From positions 4,956,001 to 5,020,000 of the forward strand of contig WOAB01000506.1 of NCBI GenBank assembly GCA_027886185.1: a stretch of DNA of 64,000 bases. Direction: 5' to 3'. The position numbers and the translations under genes are program-made. How positions within the stretch are numbered: position 1 is the stretch's first letter; the number at the start of each line of letters is the position of its first letter. The notes under the pieces are model-generated. The model was not told the origin of the DNA. It made no database searches and was given only the letters and a program-made list of their open reading frames with translations. Source of the DNA: Rheum nobile (taxonomy: Eukaryota; Streptophyta; Magnoliopsida; Caryophyllales; Polygonaceae). Shown in pieces: positions 1 to 9,695 of the stretch.

Positions 1-351
1 CTCCGCAGTAACATTCGCCGGTTTCATGCTCATACAGACTGTGTGGAATTTGCTCAGATGCTTGATTGGGTCCTCTCCAGCCAGTCCATGGAAAGATGGG
101 AGCAAATGAATCAGCCCCGGCTTCAACTCAAAGTTCACGTTTTCTCCCATAGCAGGGATTACTACAGCCAAAGGTTGCTGTTGTAGGTCTGGCGCAGTCA
201 ACTGTCTCAGCGTTCTATCAGCGTCCCCCATCTCGAATGCAGGGTTGTCAAAAACCAAAGTATGGTTCACTCTGCGTTCCTGAGACAAAGTTCTCTCAAT
301 CTCTGGATCAAAATCAAGAAGAGGTGAATTAGTAGCACGAGTGTGGACCAT
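1..351 (-). CDS. Athila-like Ty3/gypsy gag, N-terminal 117 residues (runs off the left edge)
   Basis: The minus strand is open from an ATG at 351-349 to base 1. It encodes the start of a retrotransposon capsid (Gag) protein, which packages element RNA in the cytoplasm. A DPEIERTLSQ motif lies near residue 15, and a run reading FELKPGLIHLLPSFHGLAGEDP-KHLSKFH lies at about residues 75-100; both are typical of Athila-lineage Gag. The ATG follows the primer binding site at 409-426 by a short leader, which supports this start. No stop or frameshift occurs in the visible part. The rest of the element (remaining gag, pol, 3' LTR) must lie left of the window, so its integrity cannot be judged. Confidence 0.8.
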   Translation of the reverse strand, partial: MVHTRATNSPLLDFDPEIERTLSQERRVNHTLVFDNPAFEMGDADRTLRQLTAPDLQQQPLAVVIPAMGENVNFELKPGLIHLLPSFHGLAGEDPIKHLSKFHTVCMSMKPANVTAE

Positions 352-408
352 AAAATAGGTCCACACCAAGGTAGGCAACAAACAAATCACAAAAACAGAA
401 AATTTGAC

Positions 409-426
409 TCCCCGGCAACGGCGCCA
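409..426 (-). promoter_or_regulatory. Primer binding site of the Athila-like element
   Basis: The minus strand reads TGGCGCCGTTGCCGGGGA four bases downstream of the LTR end. This is the primer binding site commonly seen in Athila-type elements, usually attributed to tRNA-Asp. It fixes the orientation and the internal boundary of the LTR at 431. Confidence 0.85.
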
Positions 427-430
427 AATT

Positions 431-1812
431 TGACAGGGCTAAAGTCGTATGCCTATCAAATAAATCCTAAAGTACCTACTACAGAGTATAGCAAGCAAGT
501 CAGGGTCGATCCCACAGAGAGTCAGGTTATCTATTCTTGTAATTCACGTCACCGACTAGGAACTAGGGGGGTTTGTTTGTGTTTTTCGTAACCAAAGTAA
601 ACAAAGCAAGTACACAAGTTCACAAATAACGGTTGAGAATAATAAGGGAAAAAGCGCCACACTTAACAAAGATCCACACAACAATAGAAAGGTCGATCAC
701 AGAATTCTATCAATCTCAAGTTCTTAATATTCCTATAGTTGTTCTTATCCCGATCATAGATAACTATTAGTTCTACCAGCCCTAATAGTACTTATTACTA
801 AATCAAATCCTAAAACCTTCAAGACTCAATAAATCAATAGCAATCAAACAAGGATTCAACAAGATACATGCAATAGAAACAACCCATTACTATAAGCATG
901 CAATTAACTCTCTCTCACGATGAAGCGCTTGGATCCCCTATACGCAACAATCGTGCTTGCTACTAGATATGCAACCCGAACCCGGAACCACAAGTCCTAG
1001 CAATTAGGAAGATATCAATAAACCTAAGTGATCAATCTAGATAAATCAATATAAACCAATAAACATTCAAGCACAAGAGAATCAATCCAACTAGATAGGA
1101 AAACGAACAAGAGTAGAAAACTCACAACCAATCAATTGATGGCTTCAAATTGTCAAGTGCAACAATGGAGGTTTAGTTCTCCATTAGGGTTTGTGAGCAA
1201 AATACGTAAAACGGTGGCAACTAGGGTTCTTTACAAAGTCTTAACAAATAGACTTAAATACTCATGCAAATATTCAGAAATAAAATAAAGAAAAATAACA
1301 AACTTGGAAACTAAGTCTCGGAAATAAAATAAAACGGGAAATAAAAACTCGGAAATAAATCCGGAAAAAGTCTTCAACGCGTCTCCACCGCGGGTGCGGT
1401 GGGACTCCAGTGGTTTCTGTCCACTTCTCTGACGACCTCACCGCGGGTGCGACAGTGCCCACCGTTGGGTGCGGTGGGACTCCAGAATCTTGTCTGGTTT
1501 CTGCTTCTTCCACCACAGGGGCGATGGTCTTCGGCGCGGGTGCGGCAAGGCTCCAGTAACCTCTCCCCTTCAAAGCTCTTCCTTGCAATCTCTCGCACCG
1601 CTCCTCAACTCGTCTCTTCACTCCTTCGGCGTCTTCCCTTGGTGGCTTCCTTCCTCAGTGTCTCCTAGATATCCATAATAGCTCAAACACCTCCAAAAAC
1701 ACCAAACTTCGCCTCCAAACGCCATACACATGAATATGTCTAAATCTACCCGAATGACACCAATAAACCCTCTAATGACTCTTACTTAAGCCCTACAAAG
1801 TAGTGCTTATCA
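431..1812 (-). repeat. 5' LTR of the Athila-like element (1382 bp)
   Basis: On the minus strand the LTR begins TGATAAGCACT and ends AGCCCTGTCA, so it has TG...CA ends with a short inverted TGAYA terminus. It adjoins the primer site on one side and interrupted T0 sequence on the other. At about 1377-1560 it holds three to four GC-rich imperfect repeats around GCGGGTGCGGTGGGACTCCAG. Apparent ORFs here (1274-1678, both strands) show no protein similarity I recognise and are treated as chance. The matching 3' LTR and the left target duplication are outside the window. Confidence 0.8.
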
Positions 1813-2617
1813 CTTGGTCCCTTTGCCGTACTGTAATTGCTATGGCAAGTGTCGCTCGACCGCCCCTTTCATTGATGTAACGTAGCGTTCTTTGGCAGCC
1901 TATTGGTCGCCTTTTATTTCTTGTACCCCCCACTTGGTTGGAAATTTTATAGTTTGATGATATGTGGAGGGCACAACTTTCATGGCATGGATCTAGGTTC
2001 TGCCAAGGATCGCGTTATAGGGAGATAGACAATCGAATATCAAGAATTTTACATGTTGGTTAACTTCGCCGGCATACGTTGTTAGCACTATTTCACCGAG
2101 GGTATGTTTGACTTCTCCACTAAATCCGACTAATGGAGTTGACTTTCGAGTCAAATCGTCCTTGCTCAGACCCATACCCTTCAAGGCGTCTAGTGTCAAC
2201 AAGTTTATGGAGCTACATGTGTCTATTACTCGATGTATGAGACAGTTACCAGTTGATAAAGAGATTACCAGACCGTCATGGTGGTCGCCTAGCTCTTCGA
2301 CTTTGGAGTCATCGAAGGTGATGGCAGGCGTGTCTGCTGCCTGCAGTCGTCTCGTCTATGATCGGATCGGTCTGTCACCTTTGCTTTCTTTGGCGTATCT
2401 TTTGGCGGCCGAGTATGTGTTTTCATACATGTCTGACCTCCTGAGATGGTGTTAATAATCTTAGTGTGTACTGGAGAGGAGGGTTTATCGGTCGTTACCT
2501 GGTCCCTTCGATCTATGGTCACTTTTGCTTTGTCAGATATGATGTCGGTCAAGAGTCCTTGTGCGGGGAGCCTTGCAACTTCTATGCGCAGGGCGATGCA
2601 CTCATTTGTGGTATGAC
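1813..2617 (-). pseudogene. T0: fragment of Tat-like gag-protease (protease part), left piece
   Basis: The minus strand is collinear with the protease region of T1 (about 9690-10470). It encodes motifs such as LTLDALKGMGL, LVGFSGEVKHT and a C-terminal RYVTSMKGAVE before a UAG at 1842-1840. Stops and frameshifts break the frame. The left end is cut by insertion of the Athila-like LTR, and the right end by T1, whose target duplication here is atgac (2613-2617). The continuation of the same gag is at 12671 onward, where the reading resumes collinearly. T0 is therefore older than both elements. Confidence 0.85.
1834..1842 (-). promoter_or_regulatory. Leaky-stop motif TAG CAA TTA at the gag-protease/pol junction of T0
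   Basis: On the minus strand the protease frame ends at TAG followed by CAA TTA. This is the exact Tobacco mosaic virus readthrough context and fits the consensus UAG-CAR-YYA. The same position in T1, T2 and T3 also matches the consensus. Readthrough itself is inferred. Confidence 0.6.
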
Positions 2618-3290
2618 TGTTTTGGGGCGAAAAGATCGGACGACCTAAATTGCCTTAGACGGGGTAACTAGTCGATCGGGTGATAGAAAACAATCCAAAC
2701 CAAGCAGATAATTGACAAGCAAAGAGTAAATATAGAATAGCGAGATGATTTTATTAGATAATGTATTGATCGGATCGAATCGAGATACAACTTATTGTAG
2801 TTTAGACCGAGTGGTCGTGTAGGACTCGACCGATGACTTTTAGGTGGCGACCGGTGGAGAGTAAGCGCAGATGATTGCTAGAGAGCTAGGTGGGGAGCGT
2901 AAGTGTTGTTCTGATCCGTTTGTGAGCCAGAATGCTTGTCTCCTCAGCGTAATCGTGTGCCTTCTCGCCTTATCTTCCTCGTCGTCCAAAAATGGTAAGT
3001 CTTTTTCCTTTGTTCCCGTTATATTTGTTGCCATATATTTTATCTTCAATGCTAGGAGTAATGGTGAAGATTATGCCATTAAATCTCTGTAATTACGGTG
3101 GCTTGAATGTCGTGGCCGTTGCGTGATCTGGGCATTTAATGCATGGCGAGATTCTCGCGATCCTGTCGGAGGGCGTTCGACCAGCGAAGTCTCGTCGCCT
3201 CCTCTGGGTTTTTCCTTTGTTCTTCCGATCTGAAGTGGGCTTGGGCTCGATTCACCCGACTCGTCTTCTCCGGGGATGCCAGGCCCAACA
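2618..3290 (-). repeat. 3' LTR of T1
   Basis: This 673-bp copy matches 11998-12670 base for base except for scattered substitutions. The purine-rich sequence just inside it (minus strand CAACTTGGGGCTAT, next to 3290) is the polypurine tract. The same tract is seen next to the 3' LTR of T3. Confidence 0.92.
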
Positions 3291-3454
3291 ATAGCCCCAA
3301 GTTGCCTTGGGCTTTCGGTTTAAGCAATGAAAGTGGAATCCGAGGCAATTTCCGAAAACACGATCTCCACCATCCTTTTTTGGCGCGTTTGCTCAGGGCT
3401 ACGTGGCGCGTGATCGGGGCATGATGCGACGCCTCTGCAAATCTTCATTTCCCT

Positions 3455-3462
3455 CCATAAAT
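3455..3462 (+). promoter_or_regulatory. Possible TATA-like element of the T1 antisense ORF
   Basis: CCATAAAT lies about 140 bp before the aORF ATG. The same string lies at 15743-15750, about 120 bp before the T2 aORF start. T3 has a changed version near 27240. Conservation in a fast-decaying context suggests a promoter for the antisense transcript; this is inference. Confidence 0.3.
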
Positions 3463-3602
3463 TCGGAGCAGAGGGAATCGATTAGTCTTCATCCCATCTT
3501 CCTTTGCAAGTTTCTTCTGTTAAGCTTCTCGGTCTCTCTCGCCATAGTTTTCTGATTTCTCTAGTCATAGCTCTTTGATCTCTCTCTCTTTCCATTCTCG
3601 AA

Positions 3603-5528
3603 ATGGTTTCCATCGAGGCTTCTAAGTCGTCGAAGACTCTTTCCGATTCTCGTGAAGGCGAAACTCCTCCTCGTTTCATTTTGAAGGAGTCGGATGCATT
3701 GACTAGCACTTTGTCCCAGGCGGAGCTAGATCAAGTTCTCCAAATCGGGGGCTTTCCACCGGAGACGATCGCCAGGTTGCCTCATCCAGACGAGAGGGCC
3801 GATGCGCGTTACGAAGGATAGATTTGCTTCTACGCATACCCGTTTAGAATAGGGCATAAATTTCCTTTCTCTCCCCTTGTCAGGGATTTTTTAGCCACTT
3901 TGGCACTGGCGCCATGTCAAGTAATGCCTCAGACGTGGAGAGTTCTTAGGGTTTTAGACCTTGTGAATGTTCAAACTGGGGCCGATTTTGATTTTGACGC
4001 TCTGTGGTATAACTACTTTATTGGGTCGAAGAGTTCTTGTCGCGTTCAGTTGCGTATCCGACATGGTCGGAAGCCCTTGGTGCAGAGCCCTGATGTCAAC
4101 GACCGCGGATGGGGGTCGAAGTTCTTTTTCGTCAAACGTTCTTCTTTGAGAAGGAGGGAGAGTGTCCGTTTTTGTTGACGGAGTGGCGAATCGATAGTAT
4201 GTATTTGTCTTCTCTTTCGCGTACTTTATGTGTCTTAACTCTTGCTTTAACTTTTCTTTTGTGTAGTCCCCGAACCAGAAGATCTAGAAGTGAGTAGCCG
4301 GTCGGAAGGCTTGTCGAAGATTGTCCTTGAAATTCCCGCGTCTGAAAGAAAGTTTGTGAATGTCAACCTACTGTCGACGACCCCTGCCTCTCAAGACGAC
4401 ATGTCGAATGTCTCATCGTCTCGTGCAAAAGGTAGATTCTTGACTCTAGGCGTCTTTTACTGTTTTTCATTTTGTCGTGTACTTTAGGATTTCTCCCTTT
4501 CTGTTGTTCTGTCGTGTCAGGTTCCCCTGGTGGTCGATCGAGTACTCGTTTGAGGGTGGCGTCAAGGAAAAGTCTAATCGAGCAGAGGAAGGCGGCGGCC
4601 AAAGCCGCATCAAGCAAACCGGATCTGGTGGATCTGACGGTTCCAGTCAAGACTGGCTCTAAGAGGAAGGCGAGCGATCTCCTTGAAGACGTCAAGGTGG
4701 AGGACATCCCTAGGAAGAAGAGTGCGACCGCTGAGGGGGTCGGCAAGATCGGTGCCGTCGGACAGTCGATCGCCGACCTTTTCGCGCTCAGGACCCGACT
4801 TTGAAGTTGGAAGTTAAGGATGTCTCCCCTCTAGACTGCATTGGTGAAGCGGGATGCTCCGTGTGGAGGGTGAATTGCCCTTTGTTCTTGTTTTTATGTT
4901 TCTTTTTGCTCGACCGCGTTTCTTGATTGTGTTTTTGTGTTGTCGTGTGTCTTTCTGTCAGGCCTTCCAGTATTTCTTGGGAGCTTACTCTGGTGTTCAG
5001 GCGATGCTTGTCAAGGACAAGCATAAGGCTGCTAGGTCAGAGTCCGACCTTGCGTCTTTGAGGACCAAGCTGGAGGGAGCGGAGAGTCGCTGCCGTGAGA
5101 CTGAGCGTCACCTTACCAGGGAGCTGAAGAGTTGTCAAGAAGAGTTGGTCACAAGTCGGAGGGGGTTTGAAGAGTGCCGATCAGGCGTTGAGGAGTAGGT
5201 GAAGCGGGCTCGGATTGCCGATGGCCAGATTACTGGCGATGTTGGGGCCTTTTATGCTGTGAAGTCGCGCATCGAGATGATCGAAGAGTTCAACGAGGGC
5301 AAGCATGAGCTCTGGGACCTGGAAGCGGAGAAGGAGACTCTGGACTCCATGTTCCCAAAGGGCGATCCTGGTCAGGAGCTGTTTTGCTTGGCCAGCATCG
5401 GAGAAGAGGCCGTGGATGAAGGCGCCGATGAAGATGAGGCCCATCCCGGCGATGTCGAGCCGACTGACGAGATAGCTTCTCTGGAGCCAGCCACTGCGGA
5501 AGGTAATGCCATTGCCCCCGATGCTTGA
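3603..5528 (+). pseudogene. T1 antisense ORF (aORF), spliced, Transposase_28-like, broken
   Basis: Tat-lineage elements often carry an extra ORF antisense to pol; Pfam calls the family putative gypsy-type transposon (Transposase_28). Function is unknown. Exon 1 (3603-4196) encodes the conserved part, with SQAELDQVLQIGGFPPE and APCQVMPQTWRVLRVLDLVN. Introns with GT...AG ends lie at 4197-4266, 4432-4520 and 4870-4961. Exon 3 is basic (AEGVGKIGAVG motif). Exon 4 is a heptad-rich coiled coil with an acidic tail. Breaks: a TGG-to-TAG stop at 3819-3821, a frameshift near 4135, a base loss near 4780 and a stop at 5196-5198. Exon limits come from comparison with T3. Confidence 0.75.
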
Positions 5529-5597
5529 TTTGTTTTCTTTGCGTAGTACGACTTTGTTTGCCCCACCTGTGTATGGGTTTGAATATTATGTGTTTTG

Positions 5598-5711
5598 GCG
5601 ACCCGTCCACCATCGCGAGTCGCAGGATATTTCTGAATGACTGTCGTTAAAGTCCTACAGATGTGTAGGCTGACAATGTGTTTTGGCGACCCGTCCACCA
5701 TCGCGGGTCGC
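5598..5711 (+). other. Conserved pair of hairpins downstream of the T1 aORF
   Basis: Two 26-base imperfect palindromes lie at 5598-5623 and 5686-5711. The second reads GCGACCCG, ten loop bases, CGGGTCGC, an eight-pair perfect stem; the first has one mismatch. Both follow a TTTTG stretch. T2 has the pair at 28312-28337 and 28403-28428, and T3 has it on the minus strand at 25084-25109 and 25003-25028. They lie about 70 and 160 bp past the aORF stop. A role as RNA structure or 3'-end signal is inferred. Confidence 0.6.
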
Positions 5712-6204
5712 GTATTTGTATAAAAATGCTTTTATTCCGATGCAATTGCATTTTTACATATCGAGTCGTATGTTAGTTTGTCTCGTACATGTTCGTCGGA
5801 CTTCCTAGGAAGTTGTCGACGACGTTTTGTATTTCGTATGTGTCGGTTTCACCCGTGTGCTCCGTCGAGTGGGGTTTCACCATATGTATGTATGTAGAGC
5901 AGGCCTGCGATGTGTTTGTGTATGTGTTAGTCATGACATTATGCCGGGGAGGTAAGCAATATGTTTTATTGCGTAAATGTAATAAGGTGTTGTACCTTAT
6001 GTTTTGTGTAAGGCAGGCGGTGTGCCGACGTGCATGTGTTGTCATCTCCCCGTGTTCCGATCGATCGTGTAATGTAATGTAAGCGCTTTTTTGCGGATGA
6101 CAGGATCCAATGTAAATGTTGTTCTGCATTTCTGTTTTTGTAAGGAGGAAGTCCTCGCTTAGTGTCAGATGATGACATGTAAAAGAAGATAGCGGTGTAC
6201 ATGT

Positions 6205-6320
6205 AATAAGATGAGATGTATATGCGATAGATAGCAATGTATATGTGATAGATAGCAATATATATGTGACAGATAGCAATGTATATGCGATAGATAGCAA
6301 TGTATATGCGACGTATAGAA
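6205..6320. repeat. 21-bp minisatellite between pol and aORF of T1
   Basis: About five copies of a unit like GATAGATAGCAATGTATATGC lie between the convergent ends of pol and the aORF. T3 has a related array at 24295-24475; T2 has none at the matching place. Confidence 0.75.
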
Positions 6321-6346
6321 TTTGTATGATGTTTTACCTCATCGGT

Positions 6347-9300
6347 TCAGAAATGATAGAGCTTTAGATGTGCTGCGTTCCAACTTCTCAGGATCGGTCG
6401 TCCGTCTTTGTCTTCTAACTGATATGCTCCTTGTCCGACCACTTCGGTGATCAAGTAGGGTCCTTCCCATTGCGGTGCTAGCTTTCCGTCGAATGGGTTC
6501 TTGGTGTTCTGGAAAGTTTTTCTTAGGACCCAGTCTCCGACCTTGAATGCCTTGATTCGAACGTTCTTGTTGTAGCTCCTTGCGACCTGTTGTTGGAACC
6601 TGACCATCCTGATTCGGGCTTTCTCTCTGATCTCGTCCGTTGTGTCCAGATTGTGTGTTAGTTTGATGTCGTTTTGTTCATTTGTCTGAAGGTTGTAGCG
6701 AGCGGTCGGAACCAGTAACTCAGCCGGGATGACCGCCTCGCTCCCGTAGACGAGAGAGAAAGGCGATTACCCGGTCGCATTCTTTGGAGTATTCCTGTCG
6801 GACCAGAGAATAAGTGGGAGTTCGTCTGCTCATTTGCCTTTAGCCCCTGTGAGGCGTTTCTTGAGGTTGTTGATGATGATCTTGTTGCTGGATTCGGCTT
6901 GTCCATTAGATTGCGGATACCGAGGTGTGGATGTGACCAACTTGATGTTCCATTGATCGCAAAAGGCTCGAGTCTTATGACTGATGAATTGGGAGCCGTT
7001 GTCACACACGATTTCTGACGGGATGCCAAATCTGCACAAGATATTGCGTTTTATGAATGAAATGACGTGTTGATCTTTTACCTCTCTGTAGTATTCGGCT
7101 TCGATCCATTTAGAGAAGTAGTCCATCATGGCAAGGAAGAAGACTCTTTGACCCGACGCGGGGGGGGGGGAGCTTTCCGACGATGTCCATTCCCCATCTC
7201 ATAAAGGGCCATGGAGCTAGGGTCGGATGGAGGAGCTCCGAAGGCTGATGATGGACGGGTGCGTTCCGCTGACAGGCGTCGCATCTCTTGGTGTATTCCA
7301 TGGCGTCTTTGTTCATCGTTGGCCAATAGTACCCATTTCGTAGGGCTTTACCCAAGAGGCTTCGTCCACCGGTGTGGTTGCCACACTCCCCTTCGTGCAA
7401 CAGTTGCAAGATACGTCCGACTTCTGGAGTCTTGAGGCATCGTAGGAGCAGTCCTGTAATAGACCTTTTGTACAAGATGTTATCTATGATATCATAAGAG
7501 AGTGCTTGTACCTTGAGCCTTTTTGCTTCTGTCTTGTCGTCGGGTAGAATGCCGTCTTTCAACCATCTAATGTAAGGTAGTATCCAATCGTCATTGGTGT
7601 CGACGATGTCTTCTTCTGGTCGGTCTCCTATTTCCATGGCGACGAGTTCTTCAAGTGATGTTGTTGACTCGATGGATGTCCTTGGGATGGCTGGCGTCAT
7701 GATATGGGCCAATGGTATGTGTGGAAATTCCTTCAGGTCTAGGACGGATCCTAGATTAGCAAGTGCGTCAGCTTGGGAGTTAAGATCCCTAGGCACTTGT
7801 CTGATGTTGAATGTTTGGAATTGTCCGATCAGTTTCTTGGCTACCTCTAGGTAGGCTATCATTCTGGCGTCCTTGGCATTATACGCCCCTTGTATCTGGT
7901 TTACGACTAGCAGAGAGTCGCAAACGACTTTGATCTCTCGGACCCCTAGGTCGCGAGCCAAGATGAGTCCGAATATGAGTGCTTCGTATTCAGCTTCGTT
8001 GTTAGTCGCATCCCATTCACATCTGACATCTTGAGCTATCTTGTCTCCTTGTGGCGATTTTAGCACGACCCCTAGCCCCGATCCTCTGGCATTCGATGCC
8101 CCGTCTGTGTGGAGCTCCCATGTACCTGCCTCGTCCGCCGCGAGTAGTTGTGTTGCTTCTTTTATGGCTTCTTGCTCTAGGGTCGAACTGAAATCGGCCA
8201 CAAAGTCGGCTAAGGCTTGTGACTTGATCACTGTCCTGGGCTCGTATTCGATGTCGTAACCGCTGAGTTGTATGGCCCATTTGGTCATTCATCCTGTGAA
8301 CTCAGGTTTTCTCATGATAGCTCTTATGGGATGATTAGTGCGAACAGTAATAGTATGGGATTCGAAATATGGTTTGAGTTTGTTCGAAGCCATTACCAAT
8401 GATAGCACGAGCTTTTCAAGTGATGAATACATTGTTTCGGCTGGTAACAGCGTCCGACTGACGTAGTATATTGGCGACTGTTTGCCATCCTCCTCTCTGA
8501 CCAGTACTGCGCTTACGGCTGATTCTGACACTGCAAGATAAAGAAATAAGGGCTCATCGCCTTTGGGTTTGGCTAGTAACACGGGACTGGCCAGATACTC
8601 TTTGAGGTTTTGGAACGCTGCTTCGTTTTCTTCCATCCATTGAAAGGACTTGTTCTTCTTGAGTGCATCGTGGAAGGGTTTGCACTTGTCGGATGATTTG
8701 GAGATGAATCTGTTCAGAGCTGTTATCCGACCTGTGAGCTTCTGTACGTCTTTGATGCATCGGGGGGATCGAAGGTTGATGAGAGCCTTGATTTGTTCTG
8801 GGCTGGCCTCTACTCCTCTTTGTGTCACCATGTATCCTAAGAACTTCCCTGACGACACTCCGAAGGAGCATTTAGTAGGGTTTAGTTTCATGTTGTACCT
8901 TTTGAGCACCTCGAAGTTGTCGCGTAGGTGGTCTATGTGATCTTCTTTCTTTTTGGACTTGACCAATATGTCGTCTATGTAGACTTCCATCGTGTCTCCG
9001 ATTTGGTCTTTGAACATTTTATTGACTAGTCGTTGATACGTAGCCCCTGCATTTTTCAGACCAAAGGGCATTACTTGGTAACAATAGATACCTTGGCTGG
9101 TGATGAATGCTGTTTTTTCTTGATCGTCGGGTTCCATAAGGATCTGATTGTAACCGCTGAAAGCGTCCATGAAGGTAAGCATTTCGTGCCCCGCTGTGGC
9201 ATCGACCATGGCGTCGATATGGGGTAGAGGGAACGAGTCCTTGGGACAAGCCTTGTTGAGGTCTATGAAGTCGATGCAGACTCTCCATTTGCCGTTCTTC

Positions 9301-9647
9301 TTCTGGACTACGACCACGTTGGCTAGCCATTCAGGATAGTGGACCTCCCTGATCTTTCTTGTTTCCAATAAGCTTTTGACTTCGTCGTCGACTATCTTGT
9401 TCCGCTCGGGGGCGAACTTCCTGTGTTTTTGCTTGATAGGGGGATGATATGGATCCACATTTAATTTATGAGTAATAACGTTTGGAGATATTCCGACCAT
9501 ATCCTCATGCGACCATGCGAAACAGTCGGCATTGGCCCTGAGAAAGTCAAGAAGTTGTTGTCTGGTCGAATCGTCCAAGTCCGACCCGACCCTTACCGTT
9601 TGGTTTGGCTTTGAAGGGTCTAGTGCGATTTCATCGAGTTTTTCCAT
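6347..9647 (-). pseudogene. T1 pol: reverse transcriptase, two RNase H regions, integrase
   Basis: The product would copy element RNA to DNA and integrate it. RT: segment 9647-8289 (452 residues), with VYIDDILVK near residue 222, so the catalytic aspartates are kept. A degenerate gypsy RNase H follows RT. A second, plant-type RNase H is at about 8110-7740 (HTDGASN, NEAEYEAL, CDSLLVVNQ, NSQADALA), the dual RNase H layout known for Tat elements. The integrase has a zinc region (NHTGG...CDACQ) and a DDE core (CDNGSQF, PQSNGQAE), and ends HLKLYHF. Breaks: CGA-to-TGA at 8288-8286, an 11-G run at 7160-7170 shifting frame, a TGG-to-TGA near 6828, and a CAA-to-TAA near 6767. The frame is the same as gag-protease. 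Confidence 0.9.
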
Positions 9648-9686
9648 TTCTGGTTCGACGTAGTGACTAGGCCCTTCGCCGCTCTG

Positions 9687-9695
9687 TGGTTGCTA
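9687..9695 (-). promoter_or_regulatory. Leaky-stop motif TAG CAA CCA between T1 gag-protease and pol
   Basis: The gag-protease stop (9695-9693) is followed by CAA CCA, matching UAG-CAR-YYA. Pol continues in the same frame, with its first Met codon 45 nt after the stop (9647). Readthrough would give a Gag-Pol fusion in limited amount. The motif is seen; the function is inferred. Confidence 0.65.

Noticed and set aside
1274..1678. Overlapping frames on both strands in the Athila-like LTR
   Set aside because: They come from the GC-rich repeat within the LTR and show no recognisable protein.
7211..7435. Plus-strand frames within T1 pol, such as 7211-7435 and 7594-7854
   Set aside because: They are opposite-strand readings of pol and recur wherever pol is conserved.
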